From positions 1 through 49,262 of the forward strand of contig PKWU01000028.1 in the NCBI GenBank assembly GCA_003132145.1: a stretch of 49,262 nucleotides of DNA. Direction: 5' to 3'. Below, in pieces: positions 1 to 9,901 of this stretch. Position numbers and translations under genes: made by a program. Positions within the stretch are counted from its first letter, which is position 1; every line of letters begins with the position of its first letter. The notes beneath the pieces are model-generated. The model ran no database searches and had not been told where the DNA came from. It saw only the letters and a list, made by a program, of their open reading frames with translations. Source of the DNA: Granulicella sp. (GTDB taxonomy: Bacteria > Acidobacteriota > Terriglobia > Terriglobales > Acidobacteriaceae).

Positions 1-2027
1 CGTGCGCGGGGCATGAGGCGCTACTGGTTGCGGCGGGAATGGCGCTGAAGCCGGGGTACGACTGGTTCTTTCCGTACTATCGCGACCGGGCGATTTGCCT
101 GGCGCTGGGGAACACGGTGGAGGAGCAACTGCTGCAGGCGGTGGGCGCGGCAGAGGATCCGGCGAGCGGCGGGCGACAGATGCCGTCGCACTGGTCGAGT
201 ACGAAGCTGCATATTGTGACACCGAGTTCGGCTACTGCGACGCAGTGCCTGCATGCGATTGGGTGTGCGGAGGCGGGGCGATATTACGCGCGACATCCGG
301 AGGCTGCGGCGAAGAAGCCTGAGGGTGGATGGGGAGACTATCGCGACTTCAAGGATGTTTCGTTCCGCGGCGATGAGGTGGTGTATGTGTCGATCGGGGA
401 GGGGTCGACGAGCCAGGGCGAGTTTTGGGAGTCGCTGAACACGGCGAGCAATGCGAAGCTGCCGGTGGTGTATGTGGTGGAGGACAACGAGTACGCGATT
501 TCGACGCCGGTGGAGGTGAATACGCCGGGCGGAAATATTTCGCGGCTGATTGCGAACTTCCCGAACTTTCATTTTGAAGAGGTCGATGGGACGGATCCGC
601 TGGCTTGCTATGCGGCGATGGTGCGGGCGGTGGCGTATGCGCGTTCGGGGCAAGGGCCGGCGCTGGTGCATGGACATGTGGTGCGGCCTTACTCGCACTC
701 GCTGAGCGATGATGAGCGTCAGTATCGCAGCGAGGAAGAGGTGCAGGCGGAGAATGCGCGTGATCCGATAGCGAAGATGCAGATGTGGCTGCTGCGCGAA
801 GGGTTTCTGGATGCGGAGGGGATCAACCGGCTGGAGCAGAAGGTGGATGAAGAGGTGCAGCGCGCCGCGGATCGGGCGATGCAGGCGGTGCTGCCGGCTG
901 CGACGCCAGAGTCGATTCTGCGGCATCAGTATTCGGAGGATTTGAAGCCGACGGACGAGCGGTACTTTACCGAGAAAGCAAAGACCGCGGACCCGGCTGA
1001 GCGGACGATGGCGGAGTTGATCAACCTGTGCCTGAAGGATGAGATGCGCCGGGATGAGCGGATCGTGGTGTTCGGCGAGGATGTAGCGGACGCGACGCGC
1101 GACGACGCGCTGCGGGCGGGGAAGATCAAGGGCAAGGGCGGCGTCTTCAAACTGACGGCGGGGTTGCAGACGGAGTTTGGGTCGGACCGATGCTGGAATT
1201 CGCCGCTGGCGGAGGCGAATATCGTTGGGCGCGCGATTGGCATGGCTGTGCGCGGGCTGAAGCCGGTGGTGGAGATTCAGTTCTTCGACTACATCTGGCC
1301 GGCGATGCACCAGATGCGGAATGAACTGCCGTTGATTCGCTGGCGCTCGCACGGACAATGGAGCTGCCCGATTGTGATTCGCGTGCCTATCGGCGGCTAT
1401 CTGACGGGTGGATCGATCTATCATTCGCAGTCGGGCGAGAGCATCTTTACGCATACGCCTGGTGTGCGGGTGGTGATGCCGTCGAATGCCCTGGATGCGC
1501 TGGGACTGCTGCGTACAGCGATTCGGTGCGATGATCCGGTGCTGTTTCTGGAGCACAAGCGGCTGTATCGCGAGACGTTTGGGCGCGGGGCGTATCCGGG
1601 GCCGGAGTATGCGATTCCGTTTGCCAAGGCGAAGGTGGTGCGGGCGGGGAAGGACCTGACGCTGGTGACCTACGGGGCGCTGGTTCCGCGCGGCCTGCAG
1701 GCAGCGGACAAGCTGCACCGCGAGACGGGCGTGGATGTGGAACTGATCGACCTGCGCACGCTGAGCCCGTACGACTGGGAGACGATTGCGGAGTCGGTGC
1801 GCAAGACGAACAAGGTGATTGTCGCGCATGAGGACATGCTGAGCTGGGGGTACGGCGCCGAAATCGCCGCGCGCATCGGCGAAGAGCTCTTCGACTCGCT
1901 GGATGCGCCGGTGCGGCGCGTGGCGGCGATGGATACCTTCGTCGCATATCAGCCGCTGCTGGAGGATGCGATCCTGCCGCAGCCGGAGGATTTGTACCGG
2001 GCGATGCTGGAGATGGCGAAGTACTAG
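1..2027 (+). CDS. 2-oxoacid (branched-chain type) dehydrogenase E1, fused alpha-beta, 5' partial
   Basis: Thiamine-diphosphate-dependent E1 component that decarboxylates a 2-oxoacid (probably branched-chain) and passes the acyl group to the E2 lipoyl domain. The reading frame is open from the window edge: codons before the first ATG at 39 already encode the E1-alpha motif [10 protein letters not shown], so the true start lies upstream. The alpha half holds the ThDP motif [15 protein letters not shown] followed by [11 protein letters not shown]. The beta half begins around nt 1000 ([18 protein letters not shown]) and contains [12 protein letters not shown] and [12 protein letters not shown]. 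Alpha and beta are separate genes in many bacteria, and the single-chain form is known in several phyla. Substrate choice cannot be fixed from sequence alone. The stop codon shares the palindrome CTAG with the stop of the convergent dipeptidase gene. Confidence 0.9.
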   Translation, partial: CAGHEALLVAAGMALKPGYDWFFPYYRDRAICLALGNTVEEQLLQAVGAAEDPASGGRQMPSHWSSTKLHIVTPSSATATQCLHAIGCAEAGRYYARHPEAAAKKPEGGWGDYRDFKDVSFRGDEVVYVSIGEGSTSQGEFWESLNTASNAKLPVVYVVEDNEYAISTPVEVNTPGGNISRLIANFPNFHFEEVDGTDPLACYAAMVRAVAYARSGQGPALVHGHVVRPYSHSLSDDERQYRSEEEVQAENARDPIAKMQMWLLREGFLDAEGINRLEQKVDEEVQRAADRAMQAVLPAATPESILRHQYSEDLKPTDERYFTEKAKTADPAERTMAELINLCLKDEMRRDERIVVFGEDVADATRDDALRAGKIKGKGGVFKLTAGLQTEFGSDRCWNSPLAEANIVGRAIGMAVRGLKPVVEIQFFDYIWPAMHQMRNELPLIRWRSHGQWSCPIVIRVPIGGYLTGGSIYHSQSGESIFTHTPGVRVVMPSNALDALGLLRTAIRCDDPVLFLEHKRLYRETFGRGAYPGPEYAIPFAKAKVVRAGKDLTLVTYGALVPRGLQAADKLHRETGVDVELIDLRTLSPYDWETIAESVRKTNKVIVAHEDMLSWGYGAEIAARIGEELFDSLDAPVRRVAAMDTFVAYQPLLEDAILPQPEDLYRAMLEMAKY

Positions 2028-3205
2028 GTTGCGGGACTTGCGGCGGATTGGATGGCGGCGAAGACGCGCATCAGGTTGCCGCCGAGGACTTTGTGGAGGC
2101 CGTGGGCGGAGTGACCGCGCGCTATGAGGGCGGCGGTGATTTTGGGCAGGTCAGCGGCGGAGTCTATGCCTTCGGGTAGGGCGGAGATGCCGTCGAAGTC
2201 GGTGCCGATGCCGACGTGGTCGATGCCTGCGACGCGGATGATGTGGTCGATGTGGTCGATCAGCGATTCGAACGGGGGGCGAGGGACGCGGGCAGCGAAT
2301 TCGCGGTCGAGCCGGGTGGAGATGTTGTAAGGGATGGGTTGGCCCTTGGCGGCATACTCGTCGGCTATCGCTTTGTGGGCGGCGACGAGGGCGGGTTTCT
2401 GCGTGGCCCAGGCCTGGCGGTAATTCTCGTCGATGAAGGCGGCGTAAAAGTTGACCATGCAAACGCCGCCGTTGGCTGCGAGGGCGCGGAGTTGGTCGTC
2501 GGTGAGGTTGCGCGGCGAGTTGGTGAGAACTCGGGCGGCGGAGTGCGAGGCGAGGATGGGCGCGCGGGTGGCGGCGAGGACGTCGGCGAAGGTCTTGTCG
2601 GAGGCGTGGGAGATGTCGATCATCATGCCAAGGCGGTTCATCTCGGCGATGACTTCGAGGCCGAAGGGCGTGAGGCCGTTGTGGTGGGGAATACTGGGAT
2701 CGTTCAGATCGCCGGAGGAGTCGGCCCAGTCGTTGGAGTTGGCCCAGGTGAGGGTCATGTAGCGGACGCCGAGCGCGTAGTAGGTGCGCAGGAGGCCGAG
2801 GGAGTTCTCGATGGCGTGGCCGCCCTCGATGCCCATGAGGACGGCGAACTTGTTGGCGGCTCGGGCGGCGAGAATGTCGGCGGGCGAGGTGCAGAGGGCG
2901 AGTTGGGTGGGGTGGTGGCGGACCTGTTCGAGCACGCCGTCGATGAGGGCGAGGGTGCGGTGGGCGAAGCGGCCTTGCCAGGCGACGGGTTCGGGCCAGA
3001 TGGCGAAGAACTCGGCGGCGAGGTTGCCGCGGCGAGCGGATTCCAGGTTCAACATGCCGGCGGGTTGGTCTCCAACGGCGAGGGGGCCGGTGAAATCCCA
3101 GGATTCGTCGACGAAGCGCTGGGGGGTGTCGGCGTGAGTGTCGATGACCAGGGCGGAGGCGTGAACCCGGGCGGGGTCGGGTTGATTGGCCGTGGTCTTC
3201 GTCAT
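2024..3205 (-). CDS. Membrane dipeptidase family protein (peptidase M19)
   Basis: Zinc-dependent dipeptidase of the renal-dipeptidase (M19) family, about 393 residues. Visible family motifs are [11 protein letters not shown] near the N-terminus (metal-binding His and Asp), [10 protein letters not shown] (bridging Glu), DISHASD and [10 protein letters not shown] (metal His residues), and GIGTDFDG near the C-terminus. The ATG at 3205 is preferred over an in-frame upstream start at 3268 because an AAGGAAAGAG ribosome-binding sequence precedes it and conserved sequence starts soon after. No signal peptide is obvious, so it is probably cytoplasmic and may act on dipeptides or D-amino-acid dipeptides (family knowledge, not shown here). 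It is divergent from leuS and convergent with the E1 gene, sharing the last four bases. Confidence 0.92.
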   Translation of the reverse strand: MTKTTANQPDPARVHASALVIDTHADTPQRFVDESWDFTGPLAVGDQPAGMLNLESARRGNLAAEFFAIWPEPVAWQGRFAHRTLALIDGVLEQVRHHPTQLALCTSPADILAARAANKFAVLMGIEGGHAIENSLGLLRTYYALGVRYMTLTWANSNDWADSSGDLNDPSIPHHNGLTPFGLEVIAEMNRLGMMIDISHASDKTFADVLAATRAPILASHSAARVLTNSPRNLTDDQLRALAANGGVCMVNFYAAFIDENYRQAWATQKPALVAAHKAIADEYAAKGQPIPYNISTRLDREFAARVPRPPFESLIDHIDHIIRVAGIDHVGIGTDFDGISALPEGIDSAADLPKITAALIARGHSAHGLHKVLGGNLMRVFAAIQSAASPAT

Positions 3206-3313
3206 ATTTTTTCTCTTTCCTTCTCTCGCAGCATCCAGTTTAGCTGGTTCGAGGGACAAGTAAGCCATGTCGAGGCCGCAATGCGTGGGGCGAATTCTTT
3301 ACAATCATTGGAT

Positions 3314-5863
3314 ATGTCAGAGTCAGCACGAAGTGTGAGTGAAGGGCAACAGCGGTATAGTCCGGCGGAGATTGAGCCGAAGTGGCAGGCGCGGTGGGAT
3401 GCGGACGCGTCGCTGTATGCGGCCGAAGGCCATGATTCCGGCAAGCCCAAGTTCTACTGCCTGGAGATGCTGCCGTATCCGAGTGGGCAGTTGCACATGG
3501 GGCATGTGCGGAACTATGCGATCGGCGATGCGCTGGCGCGCTTCATGTGGATGCGCGGGTTCAACGTGCTGCACCCGATGGGGTGGGACGCATTCGGATT
3601 GCCTGCGGAGAATGCAGCGCTGAAGAACAATACGCCGCCGGCTGAGTGGACGCTGAAGAATATCGCCGCGATGCGCCGGCAGATGCGGCGGATGGGGCTG
3701 AGCTACGACTGGTCGACGGAAGTGACGACGTGCCTGCCCGACTACTACCGATGGAACCAGTGGTTCTTCCTGAAGATGTACGAGCGCGGCCTGGCGTACC
3801 GGAAGAAGAGCAAGGTGAATTGGTGTCCGGAGTGCCAGACGGTGCTGGCGAACGAGCAGGTGATCGATAGCAAGTGCTGGAGGCACGAAGACACAAATGT
3901 CGAACAGCGCGATTTGACGCAGTGGTTCCTGCGGATTACGAAGTATGCGGACGAGTTGCTGAGTGGGCTCGACACGCTTGAGGGTTGGCCGGATAAGGTT
4001 CGGACGATGCAGCGGAACTGGATCGGGCGGAGTGACGGGGCGCTGGTTGATTTTTCCGTGGCTGAGGGCTCTGCGGTGGACGGCGGCGCGGAGAAGATTA
4101 CGGTGTTCACGACGCGCGTGGATACGATCTTTGGAGCGACGAGCGTGCAGCTTGCTCCGGAGCATCCGGTGGCAAAGAGTTTCGCGGCGTGTGACACGGT
4201 ATTGACCGGGCAGATTGAAGAGATGCTTGCGCAACAGAAGGTGGCGCGCGAGGCGGGCGACCTTGGCGCGATTGAAAAACATGGCGTCGATACCGGACGG
4301 TTTGCTGTGAATCCGTTCAACGGCGAGCTTGTGCCGATATGGGTTGCAAATTATATTCTGGCGGACTACGGTACGGGCGCGATTATGAGCGTGCCGGCGC
4401 ATGATGAGTGGGACTTCGAGTTTGCGGGGAAATATGGGCTTACGGTGCGACGGGTTATTGTGTCGAGTTCGGGTGCAATTGAATCGGAGCAATTGCCATA
4501 TACGGTGGAAGACGATGCGGTGCTGGCCGACTCGGGGGAGTGGACAGGCGAATCGTGCGTCGAGGCGCAGCGGAAGATGGCGGAGTTTGCCAAGGCAAAT
4601 GGATTTGGCACAGCAACGGTTACGTATCGACTGAAGGATTGGGGCGTGAGCCGGCAGCGGTACTGGGGCACGCCGATTCCGATGGTGTATTGCGAGAATG
4701 GCCACGCGGGCACAGAGCCGGGCGGGGTGGTTCCGCTGCCCGAGAGCGCGCTGCCTGTGGTGTTGCCGGCGCAGATTGAGATTACGCAACAGGGCGGTTC
4801 GCCGCTTGGACGAGTTACGGACTTTGTGAACACGACGTGCCCGGTGTGCGGCGGCCCGGCGCGGCGCGAGACGGACACGATGGACACGTTCGTCGATTCA
4901 AGTTGGTACTTCTACCGGTACACGGATGCGAAGAATGGGGCGGCGCCGTTCGATTCTGCGAAGGCCAACTACTGGTTTCCGATCGACCAATACATCGGCG
5001 GGGTGGAGCACGCGATACTGCATTTGATCTATTCGCGCTTCTGGACGAAGGTGATGCGGGACCTTGATTTGATCAAGAACGATGAACCTGCGGCGCGGCT
5101 GTTTACGCAGGGCATGGTGATCAAAGATGGCGCAAAGATGTCGAAGTCGAAGGGGAATGTGGTTTCACCCGACTTGATGATTGAGCGTTATGGGGCGGAT
5201 GCGACACGGATGTATGCGCTCTTCGCTGCGCCGCCGGACAGGGACCTTGAATGGCAGGAAGACGGGGTTGCGGGGATCAGCCGCTTCCTCGGGCGCGTCT
5301 ATCGGCTCACCTTGAAGTATGGCGCGACCTCAAGTGAAGGATCAGGGTCTGCTCCTGCGGCCGAGGCGACGCTGTTGCGAACCCTGCATCAGACAATCGC
5401 AAAGATAACCGAGGACTTTAGCGGGCGCTGGCACTTTAATACCTGCATTGCGGCAATCATGATTTTGGTAAACGAGATTGCGGCGGCCGAGCCGTTGATG
5501 GATGCAGGTAAGATTTCGGGCGCTGTCATTGCTGAGGTGTTTCGAAGCCTCACGCTAATGCTGACTCCATTCGCGCCGTTTCTTGCGGCTGAGTTATGGG
5601 AGCAGCTTGGCGGCGAAGGCGCGGTATTCCGCGTTGCGTGGCCTGTGGCGGATGCGGACCTTGCGCGCGAGGCCGAGATGGAGATCCCAGTGCAGAGCAA
5701 CGGCAAGCTGGTGACAGTGATAAAGGTGCCTGCCGGAAGCGATGAGGCGACGATCAAGGCTGCAGCGCTAGCGGACGCGAAGGTTGTTGCGAAGATGGAA
5801 GGCAAGACGGTGGTGAAGGTGATCGTCGTGCCGGGCAAGCTTGTGAATATCGTGGTGAGGTAG
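3314..5863 (+). CDS. leuS: Leucyl-tRNA synthetase
   Basis: Charges tRNA-Leu with leucine in the cytoplasm. The product is about 849 residues, a normal bacterial LeuRS size. The class I signature HMGH is at residues 61-64, in the context PYPSGQLHMGHVRNYAIGD, and KMSKS starts at K608. The editing domain and a zinc-type CPEC...CPVCGG pattern are present. The frame is open far upstream, to 2216, but that extension is antisense to the dipeptidase. The ATG at 3314 gives an N-terminus (MSESARS...YSPAEIEPKWQ) that matches the family. The downstream membrane-protein gene begins on the last base of the stop codon (TAGTG), suggesting translational coupling. Confidence 0.98.
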   Translation: MSESARSVSEGQQRYSPAEIEPKWQARWDADASLYAAEGHDSGKPKFYCLEMLPYPSGQLHMGHVRNYAIGDALARFMWMRGFNVLHPMGWDAFGLPAENAALKNNTPPAEWTLKNIAAMRRQMRRMGLSYDWSTEVTTCLPDYYRWNQWFFLKMYERGLAYRKKSKVNWCPECQTVLANEQVIDSKCWRHEDTNVEQRDLTQWFLRITKYADELLSGLDTLEGWPDKVRTMQRNWIGRSDGALVDFSVAEGSAVDGGAEKITVFTTRVDTIFGATSVQLAPEHPVAKSFAACDTVLTGQIEEMLAQQKVAREAGDLGAIEKHGVDTGRFAVNPFNGELVPIWVANYILADYGTGAIMSVPAHDEWDFEFAGKYGLTVRRVIVSSSGAIESEQLPYTVEDDAVLADSGEWTGESCVEAQRKMAEFAKANGFGTATVTYRLKDWGVSRQRYWGTPIPMVYCENGHAGTEPGGVVPLPESALPVVLPAQIEITQQGGSPLGRVTDFVNTTCPVCGGPARRETDTMDTFVDSSWYFYRYTDAKNGAAPFDSAKANYWFPIDQYIGGVEHAILHLIYSRFWTKVMRDLDLIKNDEPAARLFTQGMVIKDGAKMSKSKGNVVSPDLMIERYGADATRMYALFAAPPDRDLEWQEDGVAGISRFLGRVYRLTLKYGATSSEGSGSAPAAEATLLRTLHQTIAKITEDFSGRWHFNTCIAAIMILVNEIAAAEPLMDAGKISGAVIAEVFRSLTLMLTPFAPFLAAELWEQLGGEGAVFRVAWPVADADLAREAEMEIPVQSNGKLVTVIKVPAGSDEATIKAAALADAKVVAKMEGKTVVKVIVVPGKLVNIVVR

Positions 5864-6855
5864 TGGAAAATGGCGACAGAGAAAGTCCCCACGATAAGCG
5901 CGGTGAAACTGCGCTGATCACGGGACACCCGGGCCACGCTGTTCCGGTGCGTGGGACGCAGTCGTTTGTGCATACGCTGTCGGCATGTTGGAAGCGGCCT
6001 TCGTTGACTGCGCTTGAGGTAATGTGGCGCTGGGCGTTTGGTGGCCCGGTGGGTGCGCTGGTGGTCTACGAAGCGCTTCGCGTGCTGCGGGGGACGCCGA
6101 TCGATGTTGTGGCGCTCAAGCGGATGTCGGTGCTCGATCCGATGACGGTCGCGACGACACTGGCAGAGACGGCTGCGTTGCTGGTGCCTCCGGTCTGGCG
6201 TGTCACGGAGTGGCTTGCGCCACTGCTGGTGGTGGTTTGGGTCGTCGTGTCGTCGCTGGGGCGGATGGTGGTACTGCGGCGTGTTGATGCGCAGTTGCGG
6301 GCGCGGCCGAGGACGGTGATGGTGCTGCAGGCGGTGCGGATGGCGGCGTTGGCGGGCAGCTTTGCGGCGTGGCTCGCGTGCCTGAGGAAGGCTGCTCAGT
6401 TTGCAGTGAATGGGCCGATTGCGATGGGGCAGGAGCCAAACCTGGTGCTTTACTGCGCCCTGATGATCGTTACGACGCTGGGAATGTTCACGCTGTGGGC
6501 GGTTGTGAGTTGGACGCTGTCGGTGGCTCCGCTGCTGGCGATGCTGCGCAATCTGGGGGTTAGCGCGAGTTTGGCGGCTGCGTTTCGGCTTGGACCGATG
6601 CGTTCAAAGCTGGTGGAGATCAACCTGGTGATGGGGATTGTGAAGATCGCGCTGATTGTGCTGGCGCTGGTGTTTTCAGCGTGCCCGCTGCCGTTTGAGA
6701 GCGTGGCGACGCCAGAGTTCATGACGTGGTGGTATGTCGGGGTGACGGTGCTCTATTTCGTGGCGTCGGATTTCTTCCACGTTGTGCGGCTGGTGTCGTA
6801 TCTGGAACTGTGGAAGGTGTACGACGTCGAAGGATTGCTAAGTCATTCTGGCTGA
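5863..6855 (+). CDS. Polytopic membrane protein of unknown function
   Basis: I do not recognise the family. The 330-residue product has a roughly 50-residue soluble N-terminus and about six to seven hydrophobic segments, for example LAPLLVVVWVVVSSL, LYCALMIVTTLGMFTLW and IVKIALIVLALVFSA. The GTG start overlaps the leuS stop (TAGTG). The nearby ATG at 5870 is in another frame. The gene ends 14 bases before the convergent nuoN stop, so the two transcription units converge with almost no spacer. The leuS coupling suggests co-transcription but gives no functional hint. A smaller, later start is possible. Confidence 0.75.
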   Translation: MENGDRESPHDKRGETALITGHPGHAVPVRGTQSFVHTLSACWKRPSLTALEVMWRWAFGGPVGALVVYEALRVLRGTPIDVVALKRMSVLDPMTVATTLAETAALLVPPVWRVTEWLAPLLVVVWVVVSSLGRMVVLRRVDAQLRARPRTVMVLQAVRMAALAGSFAAWLACLRKAAQFAVNGPIAMGQEPNLVLYCALMIVTTLGMFTLWAVVSWTLSVAPLLAMLRNLGVSASLAAAFRLGPMRSKLVEINLVMGIVKIALIVLALVFSACPLPFESVATPEFMTWWYVGVTVLYFVASDFFHVVRLVSYLELWKVYDVEGLLSHSG

Positions 6856-6869
6856 ATTGTTGCGGAGGC

Positions 6870-8366
6870 TCAGAGTCCAGAGGCGCTCACCGCTGCCAAT
6901 ACCCATTTCAACAGGAGTTGCGGAGCGCACCCGAGCAGCACGACGGCGCCGGCGAGCACGAGCAAAAGGATTTGGCTGAGAATCGGCGAATGGAACTCTC
7001 TGGATTCGGCAGCAAGCGGTGTAACGTAGACTCTCTTGAGCACTCGCAGGTAGTAGTAGAGCGATACGGCGCTCATCGCGATGGCGAGGACGACCAGCCA
7101 TACGAGGTCTGCGGGCTTTGGCGTTGAAGCCAGCACGGTTACAAATAGGTAGAATTTGCCAAAGAATCCGGCGAGTGGCGGGATCCCCGCGAGAGACAAG
7201 ATGAAGATGGCGAGGGAAAAGGAGAGCACGGGCGCTTGTCTGCTGAGCCCGTCGAAGTTGGAAAGCTGGTCGCTGCCCTTTTGCTGCTCGACAACTGCGA
7301 TGACCGCGAACGCGCCAAGCGTCGCGAGCGCATAGGTAACGACGTAATAGAGGAGCGCTGCGAGGCTCTGTTGGGTGTGGGCTATGATCGCGAGCAGCAT
7401 GTAGCCCGCGTGAGCGATCGCCGAGTAAGCGAGCAGTCGGCGCAGACTGCTCTGTCGAATGGCGACGAGATTTCCCAACAACATGGAGAGGGTGGCCATC
7501 AGGGCCAGCACGGGAATCCAGCCGCGGACTATATGCGGGAAGGAAGCGGTGCCGTCTGCGCCCCCAAAGCCCAGCGCCATTACCTGGAAGAAGATGAAGA
7601 AGCTGGCGACCTTGGAGCCGGATGCGATGAATGCGGCGCTGGGCGCGGGTGCGCCCTGGTAGACGTCGGGCGCCCAGAAATGGAACGGTGCGGCAGCGAT
7701 CTTGAAGCCTAGGCCGATCGCGGTGGTCACGATGGCGATGGCCAGAAGCGGGTTGAGGGATGGGCCATGAATCGCGGCTGCGAGGTGCGTGAGGCTGGTG
7801 GAATTGGACAGGCCGTAGAGCAGGCTGAATCCAAAGAGCAGGAAGGCCGCTGACATTCCGCCGAAGAGGAAGTACTTCAGAGCGGCTTCCCAGGATTGTG
7901 CGCTGCGTTTACTGAAGGCCGCGAGGATGTAGAGCGACAGGCTCAATAGTTCGAGCGAGATGAAGATGACGAGCAGATCCTGTGATCCTACGAGAAACAT
8001 CATTCCGGCGGTGGCGACCAGGATGAGCAGGACGAATTCGCCAACGTGTTCCGTGAACGTGGAATCGACGGTGATAAGCAGCGTGAAGATGGTCAGGACG
8101 AGAAGCGCGACCTGGACCAGATGCGTGACCGGATTCGCGATGAGCGTCCCATCAAGGATGTTGGCCTGCGCCGGCGCCAGGACAATTCGGAGGATCGCGC
8201 CTGCGCAGCCGAGGGATGCGAGTGTGGCGGCAACCGAGAATCGGAGATGCGTGGGGAATTTCCGCAAAGCCAGGAGATCGATGGCCATTACGATCAGCGC
8301 CGTGGCTACGACGATCACTTCCGGCATTGCGAGCTGCAGTAGTTGCGCGTAGTTGATTTCGGTCAT
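6870..8366 (-). CDS. nuoN: NADH-quinone oxidoreductase-type subunit N
   Basis: Antiporter-like proton-pumping membrane subunit of complex I, 498 residues, with about 14 hydrophobic segments. Family features include the conserved glutamate-containing segment LLVIFISLELLSLSLYIL, the lysine helix FHFWAPDVYQGAP, and LLAYSAIAHAGYMLL. It is the last gene of the nuo transcription unit. Its ATG overlaps the stop of the upstream nuoM by four bases (ATGA), so the two are translationally coupled. NuoN normally sits next to the NuoA/J/K/H part of the membrane arm. Identification is secure. Confidence 0.96.
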   Translation of the reverse strand: MTEINYAQLLQLAMPEVIVVATALIVMAIDLLALRKFPTHLRFSVAATLASLGCAGAILRIVLAPAQANILDGTLIANPVTHLVQVALLVLTIFTLLITVDSTFTEHVGEFVLLILVATAGMMFLVGSQDLLVIFISLELLSLSLYILAAFSKRSAQSWEAALKYFLFGGMSAAFLLFGFSLLYGLSNSTSLTHLAAAIHGPSLNPLLAIAIVTTAIGLGFKIAAAPFHFWAPDVYQGAPAPSAAFIASGSKVASFFIFFQVMALGFGGADGTASFPHIVRGWIPVLALMATLSMLLGNLVAIRQSSLRRLLAYSAIAHAGYMLLAIIAHTQQSLAALLYYVVTYALATLGAFAVIAVVEQQKGSDQLSNFDGLSRQAPVLSFSLAIFILSLAGIPPLAGFFGKFYLFVTVLASTPKPADLVWLVVLAIAMSAVSLYYYLRVLKRVYVTPLAAESREFHSPILSQILLLVLAGAVVLLGCAPQLLLKWVLAAVSASGL

Positions 8367-9874
8367 TGCCAGCTCCCTTGGCGCAAGCCTGCGAACAGTG
8401 GAGAATTCAGGGCTGGGATGACGATATTCAGAAGCATCTGGGGATAGATTCCAACGAGTACACTAGCGCCGATCAGGATGATTGCACCGAGGCGCTCGGG
8501 AAATGAGATCGGCGGCAACGGCGGTTGGTGTGGGGCCGATTCGACGCGCGCCTCGGAGAAGAAGGCCTTTTGCATTGCGCGCCAGATGTAAACGACGCCG
8601 ATGACGATTCCGATTCCCACGAAAAGTGCGAGGAGGGGATATGCACGCCATACGCCAATCAGGATCATTAGTTCAGCCACGAACCCGCTGAATCCTGGGA
8701 GCCCCATGCCGGCCATTCCGGCGATGACGAAGGTGACTGCGGCGAATGGAATGACTTTGTTGAGGTTCATCGGGCCGAGGAGTGCCAACTCGCGGGTGTG
8801 GGTGCGGGCGTACACCATGCGGCCGACTACGGCGAAGAGCAGGCCTGCCAGAATGCCGTGCGAGTACATCTGCAGTACGGCGCCAGAGAGACCAATCTGA
8901 TTAAGGGTCATCAGGCCGAGCAGGATAAAGCCCATGTGGCTGACGCTCGAATAGCCGATGACGAACTTGAAGTCTTTCTGCACCAGTGCGACCAACGCGC
9001 CATAGATAATTCCGATGACCGCGAGCAGGGCGAAGACATCGCGCCATGAGCCGAGGCCGAAGACATGGAAGCCCCACGGACCGAGGCCAAGCGGGAAGAG
9101 AACCATGGCTACGCGAAGGCAGCCGTAGGCGCCGAGTTTCATGACTACGCCTGCGAGCAGCATGGACGCGGCGGTTGGCGCGGCGACGTGGCCGGTGGGG
9201 GCCCAGGTGTGAAGGGGCCACAGGCCTGCGAGAATTGCGAAGCCGACGAATACCAGGGGAAATGCCAACATCTGAAAGTGGAGCGAGAAGGGAAACTGGG
9301 CTAGATCGTGGAGGGATGTGGTCTTTGCGCCAGCCACGACATACGCTGCAATGAGGCCGACGAGCACCATCGCACTTCCGACGAAGGAGTAGAGCGCAAG
9401 CTTCATGGCGCCATACTCTCGGCGCGTCGAGCCCCAGATCGCGATCAGAAAATACTTGGGGATAATGACGATTTCGTAGAAGACGAAAAGCAGAAACAGG
9501 TCGTAGCTAAGGAATACGCCATAGACGGCGCCGATTAGGAGTAAGTAGAAGGCGAAGAATTCCTTGGTGCGTTCTTCAATATTCCAGGAGAAGAGAATGC
9601 CGGTGATTGCGATGATTCCGGTCAGCAGGACCAGGGTAAGACTGATGCCATCTGCCGCGAGGTGATATTCGATGCCGAGAGAAGGAATCCACGGCACGCG
9701 AGTGATGGTCTGCATCTCTCCGGTTCTGTGATGCACGAATGCCACCAGTGCAACTGCAAATCCGGCAACGGCCGTCAGCAGCGCGAGGATGCGCGCAAAG
9801 GCCACGCTGCCTTTGGGCAGCAGGAGCAGGCCGGCTGCCCCGAGAAATGAAATGTAGATCGTCCAAGCAAGCAT
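8363..9874 (-). CDS. nuoM: NADH-quinone oxidoreductase-type subunit M, second copy
   Basis: Antiporter-like proton-pumping subunit, about 503 residues. NuoM-type motifs are FFAFYLLLIGAVYGVFLSYDL, FYEIVIIPKYFLIAIWG (key Glu), GLWPLHTWAPTGHVAAPTAA, and VIGYSSVSHMGFILLGL. The ATG at 9874 is chosen. A TTG two codons upstream (9880) would also be in frame. It lies 27 bases after another full-length nuoM. Both copies keep the Glu and the His/Lys helices expected of working pumps, so neither looks like a decaying duplicate. The two proteins differ clearly along their length, so the duplication is old. Two NuoM proteins beside NuoL and NuoN imply four antiporter-like subunits. Confidence 0.95.
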   Translation of the reverse strand: MLAWTIYISFLGAAGLLLLPKGSVAFARILALLTAVAGFAVALVAFVHHRTGEMQTITRVPWIPSLGIEYHLAADGISLTLVLLTGIIAITGILFSWNIEERTKEFFAFYLLLIGAVYGVFLSYDLFLLFVFYEIVIIPKYFLIAIWGSTRREYGAMKLALYSFVGSAMVLVGLIAAYVVAGAKTTSLHDLAQFPFSLHFQMLAFPLVFVGFAILAGLWPLHTWAPTGHVAAPTAASMLLAGVVMKLGAYGCLRVAMVLFPLGLGPWGFHVFGLGSWRDVFALLAVIGIIYGALVALVQKDFKFVIGYSSVSHMGFILLGLMTLNQIGLSGAVLQMYSHGILAGLLFAVVGRMVYARTHTRELALLGPMNLNKVIPFAAVTFVIAGMAGMGLPGFSGFVAELMILIGVWRAYPLLALFVGIGIVIGVVYIWRAMQKAFFSEARVESAPHQPPLPPISFPERLGAIILIGASVLVGIYPQMLLNIVIPALNSPLFAGLRQGSWQ

Positions 9875-9901
9875 AATCAAAACACCACGTTCAGCCGTTG
9901 A

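Noticed and set aside
21-1829. 602-codon open frame on the minus strand opposite the E1 gene
   Set aside because: Arg/His/Leu-rich shadow typical of GC-rich antisense frames. The plus-strand frame has clear E1 motifs throughout.
2216-3313. 366-codon N-terminal extension of leuS
   Set aside because: It lies antisense to a convincing M19 dipeptidase gene and has Gly/Val/Glu-rich shadow composition. LeuRS similarity starts just after the ATG at 3314.
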